DNA of 64,000 nt from Leptidea sinapis. Lineage: Eukaryota > Arthropoda > Insecta > Lepidoptera > Pieridae. The notes under the pieces were generated by a model. The model saw only the letters and a program-made list of their open reading frames with translations, was not told where the DNA came from and searched no databases. Made by a program: the position numbers and the translations under genes. The stretch covers positions 2,914,001-2,978,000 of the forward strand of contig NC_066297.1 in assembly GCF_905404315.1 (NCBI RefSeq), in the 5' to 3' direction. Shown piece after piece: positions 53,462 through 63,941 of this stretch. Positions within the stretch are counted from its first letter, which is position 1; every line of letters begins with the position of its first letter.

Positions 53462-53850
53462 CTTCAACACGGACGAGTAAAAAAATAAGGACTCTGTGTC
53501 ACCTAACATAACAGTGAGGCACCAAAACAAGCCGGTAAACGTGTAAATACACAGCCCCACGCATACACTTACACTGATACAAGCCGATCGGTCACCATTA
53601 TGAGATTTGCCATCGTCTGTGATAGATCAGTTTGCGTCGCAATAAAATATTTTAAAAATGCCGCAGTGCGTTGTGAAAAAGTGTAAAAACAATAATATAA
53701 TAGAATTTGTGGATATATGATTATTTAACGGAGAAAAAATTGTGTAACTGGTATACCCCGTAACCGCACACACACTAGGATAAATATGCTTCACTTGCTA
53801 ATATCACGGCGCGAAGTCCTTCTTTTTTTACTCGTCCGTGGACTTGATAA
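53462..53850. mobile_element. inverted-repeat element with a THAP-like start
   Basis: ACACGGACGAGTAAAAAAAT (about 53467) pairs with TTTTTTTACTCGTCCGTGGA (about 53825), 340 bases apart. Between them a short frame at 53660 starts MPQCVVKKCKNN, like the start of THAP-domain proteins or P-element-type transposases, but stops after 20 codons. Possibly a non-autonomous P-like element. Confidence 0.4.
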
Positions 53851-53858
53851 ATTTCTTA

Positions 53859-54644
53859 GGCCGCGTTTCCACCTGAAGATAAGTTCCGCGAAAAATGTCC
53901 TACAGTATTTGACAGCAGCTTGCAAGTGTAAAACCCATTGCAAGTGCTGTCGCGACAGTTTGTCAATCGCTTCCTGTGAGTAGTTGCGCGAAAGCATGTC
54001 TAAACATGTCTGCATCGACTCGCGACAGATCTCGCTGCTTATCGGTCTAGTTTCGTATATCTCGCAGCAAGTGTCATCCGCACGGCTTGTGTTTCTGTTT
54101 AAACTGAAAATAATGAGTCAACGGCAAAGTCGTGAATGGTTTCGTGAAGAAACTATAAAGTTAATAGGATTTTAGGAGTGCAATCCTTGTTTGAGGGACA
54201 ACCGGCATGCAAATTATAAAAACCGAATTAAAAAAGGTCTGCGCTTAATAACACCTCTAAATCACCTCGAATTAAATTGAAATATTGTTGACCATCTTCC
54301 AGTTGTATTTCACGTAATAAATTATGGTAGACACCAGCTTCACGTCTCCTAGAAGCTCTTTCTCGAACAAAAATTTATATTTTTTTTCTTATTCACCAAC
54401 AAAATTGTTAATGCTACACGTGTGCGTCTTGGCGGCATTATTTGACAGTATAGAATAGAATAAATTGTGATAGTTCATATCGCGACACTTGTAAGCTCTC
54501 GTATGTAAACACCTCCGCGATAAGTTGCAATCCGCGAACTTCTCGCAAGACATTTATAACAGATATAAATTGAACGACATGTAAACACTATTGCAAGAAC
54601 TCATGCAAGACTTTCGCGAGATTGCTTGCAGATGGATCGCGGCC
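53859..54644 (+). mobile_element. PIF/Harbinger-like non-autonomous element
   Basis: Ends GGCCGCGTTTCCACCTG (53859) and CAGATGGATCGCGGCC (54644) are inverted repeats, flanked by TTA at 53856-53858 and 54645-54647, the 3-bp target typical of Harbinger. An inner frame (54113-54172: MSQRQSREWFREETIKLIGF) and ECNPCLRDNRHANYKNRIKK in a shifted frame resemble the MADF/Myb-like accessory protein of this group, decayed. Confidence 0.65.
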
Positions 54645-54869
54645 TTATACACATCCACAAAAAAGCATTCGACATCTATACTGCCGTGTCACTGTAACTG
54701 ATGTAAAAAACCGATCCGTCTCCATCTGTGCGAAAGCACACAGCCAAGCTTACGAGCCGGTCAGAAATGGTTATTGTTGTGTTTTTACTAGGTATTTATA
54801 TATTGTAAAAAAACTGCATTAGAGTGAATGTAAACGTTTAGTAAACAGATATGTACGACAATGTTGCAG

Positions 54870-55002
54870 CTTATTACCCGCTCCGCCGTAGAAGCGAGCG
54901 TGTGCGCTCGCGCGCCGCACAATGCGGACAAGAACAGGGTTGGTGGCGTGCTGCCGTCCGACTGCGCGCGAGTCATGCTCGTGCCCAAACCGGGTGTTGA
55001 AG
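54870..55002 (+). CDS. Ptp99A: Ptp99A-like exon 17: D2, 'NR...V.L.PKPG' segment
   Basis: Acceptor ACAATGTTGCAG, donor GAAG|GTTGGT. Reads HNADKNRVGGVLPSDCARVM and LVPKPGVEG, matching the KNR..I.P.D..RV.L.P.PG block of D2 domains. The intron before it carries piggyBac and Harbinger remnants. Confidence 0.85.
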
Positions 55003-55529
55003 GTTGGTGATACGTAACTTCACTATAAATTATCAACGTAGCCTATATTATGTATTTGATCATACTAGATAGACTATGACAGCTGTGAAAACGTCGAAAA
55101 AAATTTAGTTTAAAGTTAACCTCTATTTTGAGCAAGGCACGTACTATAACACAAAGCGTCACACAAATGCGAGTGTGAGACGTAAGAGTGCGAGACTAGA
55201 GGTATAAATTAAATAAAGGTAATTCGGAACTGCATTTTCACCGTTCTAATTTTCTACTAGTTTAAATTCGAAGTGCATATCATAAACTATCATATAATGA
55301 ATGCAACAATATCTATTTATGTATTAGTATTTGCGGTGACAAAATATTCACGTGTCAAGACGAGGTTGATGATACGAAATACAAAACATTTTCCGGTTGT
55401 CTATTCGTAAAGTAATATTATATATAATTATAGAATTTATTTAAATATGTTACTCTAGTAGTAAATCTTGCTCGAGCTGTCTGCGTTTCCATCATAGCGA
55501 AGTACATAGATATATATCGTCACTTGCAG
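55003..55529 (+). other. intron 17
   Basis: AT-rich; no recognised repeat or gene. Confidence 0.5.
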
Positions 55530-55696
55530 GCAGCGACTACGTGAACGCGTCGTGGGTGTGCGGGTGGCGCCGCATGCGCGAGTACGCGGTGGCCCAGCGG
55601 TGCGCACGCGCAGGAGCGGGCGCGGCCGAGCTGTGGCGCCTGCTGTGGGACCACACGGGCCAGCTGGTGCTGCTGCTGGGAGACCCGCGCCACGAC
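55530..55696 (+). CDS. Ptp99A: Ptp99A-like exon 18: D2, 'SDYVNASW' segment
   Basis: Acceptor TCACTTGCAG, donor GAC|GTACGT. Reads SDYVNASWVCGWRRMREYAV, then LWRLLWDHTGQLVLLLGDP, the D2 equivalents of the substrate strand and TQGP helix. TQGP itself is replaced by AQRC, fitting a non-catalytic domain. Confidence 0.9.
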
Positions 55697-55724
55697 GTAC
55701 GTCTCACACACACACTTCATTTTT

Positions 55725-56215
55725 GCCTATATCACCGCCTACATTCTCGCGCAACAACAGAGTAAACACAGGAGCATTGCCGGCCTTTAAGGAAGGTGTT
55801 TTTATTGAAGATACCCTATGGACATCACTTCAAAATATGAAGTTATCCAACATCATATTCCACAAGGCCATTTTGTGAAAGAATGTGCCAGCTGCTGTGA
55901 CCAAACGATTTAGTAACCTTAGAGAATACTCCCATTTAAAAGGTCAGCAACGCATTCTTAGGCCCCCCATAATACATAAAATAAGGGGTCAAACGAACGC
56001 AGGCTACTTGATGGTTAGTGATCACTGCCGCCTATACTTTCTTACAACAAGCGTTGTCGGTGTATTTTTGTAAGTGTAAGGTAGGTGTAAGCGCTTTTTT
56101 TTAAGGTATCTATGTCGTATTGATTCAGAAACACCTCTCAAAGAAATAAGTTCCTTAAAACCGCACTGTGGAGGTACGCCGCACATTCAGGTAGTGACGA
56201 TGATGTGTGTGTTTA
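55725..56215 (-). repeat. degenerate LINE tails in intron 18
   Basis: Two broken copies of the ACAAACGAGCGTAC/GCCGGCCTTTAAGGAAGGTG family: 55770-55870 and 55980-56215 (GGTCAAACGAACGCAGGCTA, GTTAGTGATCACTGCCGCC). Confidence 0.5.
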
Positions 56216-56402
56216 TGTTGTGTGGCTCGATAATGATCACGATGATAGATTTTGAATTCCTCTTCGGTTCGCTCACTTCCGGTACTACCAGTACGTACCG
56301 CCCAATTGACTCCAGACGCAAAACAAAATATAAAATTAGTGTAAAGCAAACTTCTTAGCACGATTAAATTTGTTATTTAAACTAATCATTTAAATTTTTC
56401 AG

Positions 56403-57274
56403 AATGGGGAAGTTTTCTGGCCAACGGAAGACGAGCGGGAGTTATTTGTTGCTAACTTCAGAGCGAGCTTTGTGTCTAAAGAAATTTATGTGGCACGCAG
56501 AAGAATAGACAGAAAGCCGAGTGAATCACCCACGTCACCAGAAATTAACGGTTACCGTCGCCAAGACGGCTCTGAATGCGCCGACGATGAACGACTAATA
56601 CCAGAAAACTCACCAGTATCTAGTACCGAACCCACCTACCGCTTCGACCGAACCGAACTTCGACTTGATTCGCTCAACGGACGAGATCTCTCGGCGCGGA
56701 AATCTATAGCTAATGGCGATCTTTTTTCGTCTCTTACTGAGAAAAAAAATGGACCGAAATCCCCAAGAAGTCCTTCAAAGATGTCCCTGAAAAACTTCAA
56801 ACTAAGTTCTCCAACAAAATTCAAGTTTCCCGACTGGGGAAATAGGGCAGGTTCTCCCCCAGAAGAACCTCCCCCACCACCCCCAGTTATACCATCTCTA
56901 ACTGTAGAAGAAGAAATGGAACTTCATAGGCCGTGCTACTACTTTGAAAGAGTAGAGTCAGTGCCAGAGGATATACCCTCAGACCGTTTAATCGAAGTGA
57001 CTAATGTTAGTGTTCATTCTTTACAAGACGATTATCAGTTAAATGTTAAGTTTATAAAGTGTAGTGAGTGGCTATCGGGTGACACTTGTGAATATACAAC
57101 CGGTTCGCCAGATGACAATCCGTTCGTGCGTGCGGTGCGGGAAAGTGACGGTGATAGTAGAGAAAGTGCGATAGATAGACTCATAGAGCCTTATAGAGAC
57201 TCATTTGCGTTGATTGAATTCATGTCGGGATGTCAGATGGAGTACAAGAATGGACCTGTTGTTGTTGTTGATGA
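56403..57274 (+). CDS. Ptp99A: Ptp99A-like exon 19: D2 core with long Pro/Ser-rich insert
   Basis: Acceptor TTTTTCAG, donor GATGA|GTGAGT. It starts NGEVFWPTEDERELFV, then leaves the fold for about 150 residues (SPTSPEI, SPRSPSKMS, EEPPPPPPVIP), and resumes at SVHSLQDDYQLNVKFIKCSE. It ends MEYKNGPVVVVDE, which occupies the place of the VHCSAG strand, so the catalytic Cys is absent. The insert has SH3-ligand-like prolines and many Ser-Pro sites. 872 bases, the largest exon here. Confidence 0.85.
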
Positions 57275-57611
57275 GTGAGTATTTTGTTGTAACACGTAAC
57301 ATAACAGCAGCAAATGAGCCTTTATTTTTTCAGCAACAGATATATTTACTAGCTTTTGTGGAAACATAAATTTTTGGAAATATTTTCATATTATGATGTT
57401 AATGTTGAGAACAACACTTTTGTATTTGCGATATAAATCAACCTCTATTTTTAATGGAAAAGAGGGACAAAAAAGAGTTCGGCTCACTTGTTTGTAAGTG
57501 ATTACTACCACCCAAAATGTATTGCCACACCAGAGGAATAATACAATCATTGCATGCCTTTAAGATGAGTGTAGGTGCTTTGTTTAACTACGTATACGTT
57601 CACGTTGATAA

Positions 57612-58576
57612 ATTCAAATTTTTTTATTCAAAATAGGATGTGACATCACTTATTGAAAGTCAAAAAATCTACCACCCATTCCAAAATGAATACCTCAGGC
57701 CTGAGAAGAACGGGCGCAACAAACTTAGCGGGTCTTTTTTCATCAAAAATTTGTTAACAAAGTTATTATTTGTACAGTGAAATTTATTATTGAATAGCCT
57801 GTTCGTTCCATTCACAATCTGTGGTATCATTGAGAAAGTAATTTATGTTACAGTAACTTTTACCACATTAACGTTTTTATACGCTTTATATTAGCTTCAC
57901 CTGTATGTTTGTAACCGACTTCTTTGGGCGCTAGATTTCGTTCAAACTTTGTAGATTTATCGAGGACCGATGACATATACTAATTTGATAAAATTATTCA
58001 ATTTTTCAATTTGCAAAATATGTTTTTTGTTAGTTTATATAATTTTCATCTATTGTCGATAAGGCAGGAATTGATGTTAAAGTACTTAATAGTTTTAAAA
58101 ATACGCTTTTATAGAAAATTTAACTAAAAAATGAAAAATAAATAATAGTTAAAAAAAACTAAAAAGCACGCTTTATACCAAATTCAACTAAAAATAGAAA
58201 ATAGTGTAAAAAAAAATATGTTTTACTGTAAAAAAAGCGTGGGGTGCTTTTTAAGATATTATAAAAATAATAATTCTTCTACACCCCCGCTTTTTTTTAC
58301 AATAAAATATAATTTTTTTTACACTATTTTCAATTTAAATTTATTTTCTATTTTTTAGTTGAATTTTATATAAAGTGTGCTTTTTAGTTTTTTTAATTAT
58401 TATTTATTTAACAATTCTTTTGAATAACGTAAAACTCTTGTTTTGAACACTTTCTAGGATCTTGTTGTAAAAGCTTATGTCTGTTCCTGGTGTTAACATT
58501 ACGGTTATTACAGTTTCTAGCAAATTCACTTATGTTCCAATGAACATACATTATATTATCAAAAATAAATTGATAG
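57612..58576 (-). mobile_element. CR1/jockey-like LINE end abutting exon 20, with nested insertion
   Basis: 57612-57877 is the LINE 3' end (AAATTTTTTTATTCAAAATA, GGCCTGAGAAGAACGGGCGC). The coding tail continues at 58411-58573 on minus (NISEFARNCNNRNVNTRNRH, KLLQQDPRKCSKQ). Compared with 10590-11150 the two parts are contiguous, so 57878-58410 is a later insertion: a Helitron-like block plus an AT-rich inverted repeat (58140-58255 against 58275-58400). The LINE's upstream end is 3 bases from the exon 20 acceptor. Confidence 0.65.
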
Positions 58577-58832
58577 ATACGGCGGATGGCGAGCTTTGAG
58601 TTTCTGCGCGCTGAGTGCGGCGTGCGGCGGCGTACGCAACCCGCGTGTTCAAGAGCCGGGTGCGAGGCGGGCCGACGGTGCGGGCGAGGCGGCCGACGTG
58701 TACCGAGCGTGTGCGCTGCAGGCACATGCGCGTTGTGCCGCACCCCGGGCACCCTTCCCGCCCTCCGCGCTGCTGGCGTGCTACTGCGCGCTCGCCAACT
58801 ACGGGCCACTGCTCGCCGACGGTCACACTTGA
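58577..58832 (+). CDS. Ptp99A: Ptp99A-like exon 20: D2 C-terminal helices and stop
   Basis: Acceptor AATTGATAG|A, which completes the split Glu codon. Reads YGGWRALSFCALSAACGG, then DVYRACALQAHARC and ALLACYCALANYGPLLADGH, ending in TGA at 58830-58832. This matches the end of D2 (VDxYGG, VYQ..K...RPG...YxxLY). The acceptor has almost no pyrimidine tract because a LINE fragment abuts it. The TGA is followed 3 bases later by a good donor, GAG|GTAATC, so the real C-terminus may differ (see findings). Confidence 0.75.
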
Positions 58833-58835
58833 GGT

Positions 58836-58924
58836 AATCACGATCGATGTTTATATCGACTGCCTTTCGCTACCAGCTGAGAATTAAATGGGCCATCGGC
58901 TAGATGTCTCATAGAAAACATACA
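58836..58924 (+). other. sequence after the exon 20 stop
   Basis: Follows TGA and a donor-like GAG|GTAATC. No polyadenylation signal immediately downstream. Either the start of a 3' UTR or an intron leading to the candidate exon at 59529. Confidence 0.4.
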
Positions 58925-59284
58925 CATATAAAAATATACATATAAAAATGAATTGCTGTTCGTTAGTCTCGCTAAAACTCGAGAACCGCTGGACCTAATT
59001 GGCTTATTTTGGTCTTGAATTATTTGTGGAAGTCTAGAGAAGGTTTAAAAGGTTAATAAATAGGAAAATGCTCGGGATTAAATAAAAACAACAATTTTGT
59101 TTTTCCTTTGATGTGTCCATACATAATTTCTATGAGAGAATTTATTGACGCACGGTTTGACAGTTCTGCTGTGAAACAATTTCATTACTTAATTCTTGAT
59201 GTTATGATATATTATTGACAAATTCATAAAATACATTATTTTATTTATTATATACAGAACAATGTCTGTCGGGTCAGTTAGTTA
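58925..59284 (+). mobile_element. Helitron, short
   Basis: The 5' block AATGAATTGCTGTTCGTTAG matches 2985-3005. The 3' end is ACAATGTCTGTCGGGTCAG followed by TTAG at about 59281. It is the second copy of the 2969 type with a different middle. Confidence 0.65.
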
Positions 59285-59450
59285 ACAATAAAAATAAGTA
59301 TAGGTCCCAAATCGAAATAAAAACTATCCTATCTCTCAAGTTGGACTCAACTGCACTCCATGAAGTCCTTTCCCCTTTAAAGTCCTTTCATTAGTTTAAG
59401 TGTTCACTGGAAACAAGCATCAGGATACAGGATTTACATATATTAAGATA
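59285..59450 (-). mobile_element. Helitron 5' part facing the previous one
   Basis: Shares CAACTGCACTCCATGAA, CATTAGTTTAAGTGTTCACT and AACAAGCATCAGGATACAGG with the right half of 12709-13081. It reads on minus, so the two Helitron pieces lie tail to tail. Confidence 0.5.
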
Positions 59451-60233
59451 CTGTTATCACCGACGTTTATAGATAATTGCCTATATAAGATATCTCAATT
59501 TTTAATTTATTGTTTCTCTTGCTTTCAGATCCGGAAAGGAGACAAGTATATTATTAAAATACTCACTGAGTTGTACGATCAACTTAGGGTATAAAGTATT
59601 AGTCGACCAAAAGGAATAGATTTGAAACTTGTTTCGAATGAATAATGCTGGACTGATATTTGCGCTTTAAACAGTTCAATAATAAAGGCATTGGGCCTTT
59701 TTTAGCTCAGAAAAATACATTTGAATTTTGAGCACTAATGTTGGTCAAAACATTTGCTGTATATAAATTGTATAATGTTATTCACTTGTTATACATAAGT
59801 AAGCCTAAAAGCCTGAAGGTACAAATTTGGCAGAATATTTGTCGTAATTCCTATGTCTTTAGATTCTTGTGTGGCTTTGTATGTCGAGCTAGTAAGTCGA
59901 GGTTATTTCTTATTGTACTTTTAAAAAGAAACTCTGGGTGACTAAACAGTTTTGGCAAACCGATACACTAATTAATTAGCAATTATTAACTTCAAATGAC
60001 TATCTTCAGAGTAATTGTCAAATATTTAAAGAAAGTAGGGTAATATTTTATTATTTTATTGTTTAATGACAGAAGCTTGACCAGAAAAGAACGTGTTCTA
60101 GATTATTGTCCCCAATATGACAAAATTACCAAAATAATGTTTCGTACAGGGCTACTTTATAGTTATGTTTTTTGACAGAGAAATGTTTGAAATGGTTCTG
60201 CACTAATGACATCGTATTTAAGTATCTATCAAT
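59451..60233 (+). other. downstream region with a candidate terminal exon (59529-59594)
   Basis: TTGCTTTCAG at 59528 is a strong acceptor. From 59529 the phase-0 reading IRKGDKYIIKILTELYDQLR ends in TAA at 59592-59594 and looks protein-like. An AATAAA lies at about 59681. The rest is AT-rich without recognised elements. Confidence 0.35.
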
Positions 60234-60536
60234 CTTAGATTAAGGATTGGTCTCCGCTGCGCTCCAACTAGTTACCGCGCTACCTGGGTGGAATCTTGAC
60301 ACTCAATGGCATCTTTTCATATTTTGTAACATACATATTGACATTGATAAAATAAAAAATACTTACGTATTTCTTTTTATAAAGTTTTACTACATAACCT
60401 AGCATTTTAGTTTCAATTATTAGCAAAGAGATTGGCTCGAGTACACCCACGTGGGCGTGTTATTAGTTGCCGCACTTTGCGACTACGCCTGCGGTATCTA
60501 GTTGGAGCGCAGCGGAGATCAATACATAATCTAAGC
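60234..60536. mobile_element. terminal-inverted-repeat MITE (complete copy)
   Basis: The left end (GATTAAGGATTGGTCTCCGC, TGCGCTCCAACTAG) is inverted at the right (CTAGTTGGAGCGCAGCGGAG, ATCAATACATAATC). About 300 bp. Same family as the interrupted copy at 4010-4795. Confidence 0.75.
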
Positions 60537-60564
60537 TATCAATTTACATTTTAATATTGTTTAA

Positions 60565-60760
60565 ATCATGTATATTACACTTTTGTGTAACATATTTTAC
60601 ACTTTTGTCTTGATGCCATAATATATAACGTATTTGGCTGATTACTATATTTAACACTTTTGTGTGATTAATTAACATTGTTTACATTTTTGTGTGATTG
60701 GGATCTATTATATTATTGTATGTGAGTTCATTTCTTATACTTTCGTGTGATTGTGGTTTA
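60565..60760. repeat. imperfect tandem of ACACTTTTGTGTGATT-like units
   Basis: About five or six occurrences of (A/T)ACACTTTTGTGT(G)A / TACATTTTTGTGTGATT / TACTTTCGTGTGATTG. Each unit is itself nearly palindromic (ACAC...GTGT). Confidence 0.6.
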
Positions 60761-61157
60761 TTATTGAGCTTAGCAGAAGGAAACATTTTGATACTAGTAT
60801 TATTACAAGTTCGCGGAAAATTCTTAATCTAAAACAATTCAAATAGTCTTATCACAATTTGATTTTAAATAATTTATGACGTTCAGTCAGTCATCTTAAT
60901 ATTGTTTCCGAAATATAGAGACTTTTGAAATGGTCTAATGTTATGGGTTATTTCGTTCTCAAATTCCAAACTGTTTTCTCTCCATGTAGGCCTGATATTG
61001 ACTTTTATTTCTCCGCACAAAAGTTTTAAAAATTCTGCAGTCTAATGTAATTTTATTGACCTAAAATGTAAAAATTTGACCAATCACTGTTCTAAGACTG
61101 GCGTGTAACATAATATATGCGTTTCAGTCATATATAGTTGCATATGTGTTATAAATA

Positions 61158-61360
61158 TTACTATAAGTCGACTGTTTATCTGAGTCCTCGCCTGCGGGGT
61201 ACAGGGGCGCGGGCGGCGGGCGAATTTTTGTAATCGCTCATATCGTGTGTCTGACTAAGCGCCCCCGCCGCCCGCACCTGTCTCAGTCCCCTTTGTCGTC
61301 ATACCCCCGCGCCCCTGTACCCCGCAGGCGAGGACTCAATAAACGGTCGGCCTATAGTAA
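61158..61360. repeat. GC-rich inverted repeat with stem of about 52 bases
   Basis: The left arm 61158-61213 (TTACTATAAGTCGACTG, TGAGTCCTCGCCTGCGGGGT, ACAGGGGCGCGGG) is repeated inverted at 61305-61360, with 4-5 differences and a one-base gap in the outer part and a perfect inner stem of about 32 bases. The loop is about 90 bases, partly C/G-rich. The symmetric TTACTATA ends suggest a foldback transposon. Confidence 0.8.
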
Positions 61361-63524
61361 GTCGACTCGGCTAGGCGGAGCAACAATGGTGTGTGGTACG
61401 CAGAATAGCGGCGTCTTCTCTCGACGCCATGTTTGTACCGATTCGCGCGGTTGCGTACCGGTACTCGTATTTAGACGTGTCACGTACATGAACTCGAAAT
61501 TATTTATCAAATTAGTACTTTTTTATATTAAATATGCATACCAACTGTGCTATCATGTAAACGAAATAATATTTTAGTAACAAGCCATGCATATTTGTAG
61601 CCACTAGACGTCGAAACAGCGTTGTAGGTAATTAGAGCGATATAACAAAGGAGTAACTAGTATTTATTACAAATATTATACTTCCATACTTACGTCGTAC
61701 AAATGTTACCGAGGCCTCGTATACACTCTATATACTTCCTAATGTTTATGGTCCAGTATTCATTATTCCTGTGATGTATTTATAATGCTTAGATGATTTG
61801 ATGTCTCTGGTCTGTCAATTAGTATAATATGATATTGGCTTTTTGTATGTGATTGTGTGGCTGCGGTATTTTAAAGGTTATTGAATGTATAATTATGAGA
61901 TTATGTAAGGGTTATTTCTGTTCATATCTGTCGCTGTCAAGTTTGACACATAATACAAAATGGCACGTTAGAAGTAATGAGTTATGATTGGTCTAATTGA
62001 TAGTAATATTCCCTCCCTCCAATTTATTTGCAACAATATGGCAGCTATGTATATAGTGTGAACGTACACCTAAGCCGGAGTCACTTTGAATATTAAAATA
62101 TAATGTTAGTACATCAATGACAAATTTTATTGTATTTCAAAGATTTTTCGCATTCAAATAGCTCTTGTAAATATTATACTATATAGTATAACAGAATATT
62201 TATATTTAATAATAATAACGCTCAAGTGACTCCGTACTAAGGGCATTGTATATATGTACTACAATTATATAAGAAATACAAGCGCAAACTAAATTAATAT
62301 ATATTGGGATCTTTCATATCACAATTTATTTTGCTTTAGTTGCGACACGATATAACTTAATGACAACTGTTGAAAGGTCTTATACTACGCGATTATATTA
62401 GAGAAAAGGTTTGGTAAAATATTGTATGACAGGATATTCGATGATACTTCAATGGAAACATTGTTGGAACGAGTGTTTGTTTTAATATTATTTTTATCAA
62501 AACATTGCGACGCAAGTTAAGTATTGACAAGGCTTGATGGCGTCATTTTGGCTATGTGGGTGTAAGCTTTCTTATGTGCCATTTTAGGCTTAGCTAAATG
62601 TATCTAATTAGTTTGAATTATATTCATTATACAATTGTAGATTTACTTGCGCTTAGCTGAATTTTTTTATGTATCTGATATGTTTTGTATTCGTGGTATT
62701 TTTACTAATGGAACGACAGACGATTAGTTAGAATACTTCTTTGTGCGGGGATTAGAGCGAGGTCACGCTGCGGTCCGATCGCAAAAAATTACACCGCGTT
62801 TGTGGCACGTAGAAGTTTCATCGCATACAGGGCATCTAGTGAATGACATGGATTTAACAGTGAAACGGTAAAGTGACTACCACCAAGCAATGGAAAGCGT
62901 ATTTTAAATCGCGCAGTAGCTAGCCGAATAAATGGCTTACTAGTTCAACTTCTGACGTCACCAATTTATTAATTACCATTTTTGCCCCCTGGGTTCATCC
63001 TCTGGCTGTCCCTCAATGAATTTTCTTCCACAATCCGCGACACGAACCTTCAGCTATTCGGGTCGATACATTCTTAAAGCGTTTTATGTCTTAAGGCTGA
63101 GAACGCTTTTGTAAATCATCTTATGTTCCTCATCTAGAACGTTGTCATTAACGAAAACTTATCGAGTGACGGGCGGATAAGCTAAGGTCATTTAGATCGT
63201 TTTGTTATACGTTATGACATTCACGGTTATGGCTAGATGTTGCTTAAGGTGGATCATCTGTCAAGCATAGTATCACATATATCATATAGCATTAGGGAAG
63301 AATAGGGGTCCGTATTTAGAGCCTCGGGGCATTCCGACACAGAAGTGCTGCAAACTCGCTCTAGTGCCCCATATAGGAGGCAAATTTATACAAATCTGTT
63401 AGGTTAATATTGAATTGCTCAGCGTCCGTTTTGACATTAAAGCGTTTTTATTACGAAAAGTCGAGTGATATACCTAGCTGTATATGTAATTAAATATTCG
63501 ATCCTCAATTTATCACTAGATATT
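61361..63524. other. no gene recognised
   Basis: Scattered short frames only. 61361-61580 has a 110-codon frame that begins inside the inverted repeat and has no motif. No transposon ends were recognised. Confidence 0.4.
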
Positions 63525-63941
63525 TTTATAGTAGTGTATTAGTATGCTCCAAATTTGGGGGAATCCCGAAAATCATAGACTGAATAATATTTCCACAAAT
63601 AAATTGCCATCGCGATACGTAAGAAAATTGGATATTCACTTTTATATTCGAGAACTCTAGTGGCCTTACACATAAAATTGGCATAAAGTTATAACTCAGC
63701 ATAAACCAATAACATGTAAAATGTTTACAAATAGACATTTTGCTTACGAATGGTTTGTTCGGACGTATAACGTTTCCCGCGTTTATTTGCAAGGCAGCTC
63801 GTCATTCGGAAAACTTCAGAATTATCATTGTATTGACAGTGTTGTCAACGAAATATCGTTTTACAATAGTAAACATTTTGCATTTTCTTTGTTTATCATC
63901 AGTTATAACTTTGTAACAAGTTTATTAGTAAGGCCGTAGAT
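63525..63941. mobile_element. palindromic MITE
   Basis: GGCCTTACACATAAAATTGG, AAAGTTATAACTCAGCATAA (63662-63705) is inverted at 63890-63940 (TTATCATCAGTTATAACTTT, AGTAAGGCC). The middle (TTTCCCGCGTTTATTTGCAA, ATTGTATTGACAGTGTTGTC) recurs in reverse at 47280-47370. Related to 47008-47478. Confidence 0.6.

Larger units (their letters stand above)
16901..58832 (+). other. Ptp99A: gene span: receptor protein tyrosine phosphatase, Ptp99A-like (5' exons outside window)
   Basis: Twenty exons with GT/AG junctions and continuous phase give about 1575 codons. Domain order: fibronectin III repeat interrupted by a long insert, a second FN3, a single transmembrane helix, a juxtamembrane segment, phosphatase domain D1, a linker, phosphatase domain D2. 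D1 has the NxxY-type recognition segment, WPDHG and HCSAGVGRTG, so it should dephosphorylate phosphotyrosine. D2 has VVVDEYGG where the active-site Cys loop belongs, so it is expected to be inactive. That replacement, plus NLVERGRRKCDMYWP and the FN3/TM/D1/D2 layout, matches Drosophila Ptp99A, which acts at the neuronal cell surface in motor axon guidance (known of the family, not shown here). Earlier ectodomain and signal-peptide exons must lie upstream. Introns are filled with transposons. Confidence 0.85.

Noticed and set aside
61245..61577. 110-codon plus frame
   Set aside because: Starts in the GC-rich inverted repeat and has no motif or conserved pattern; probably chance.
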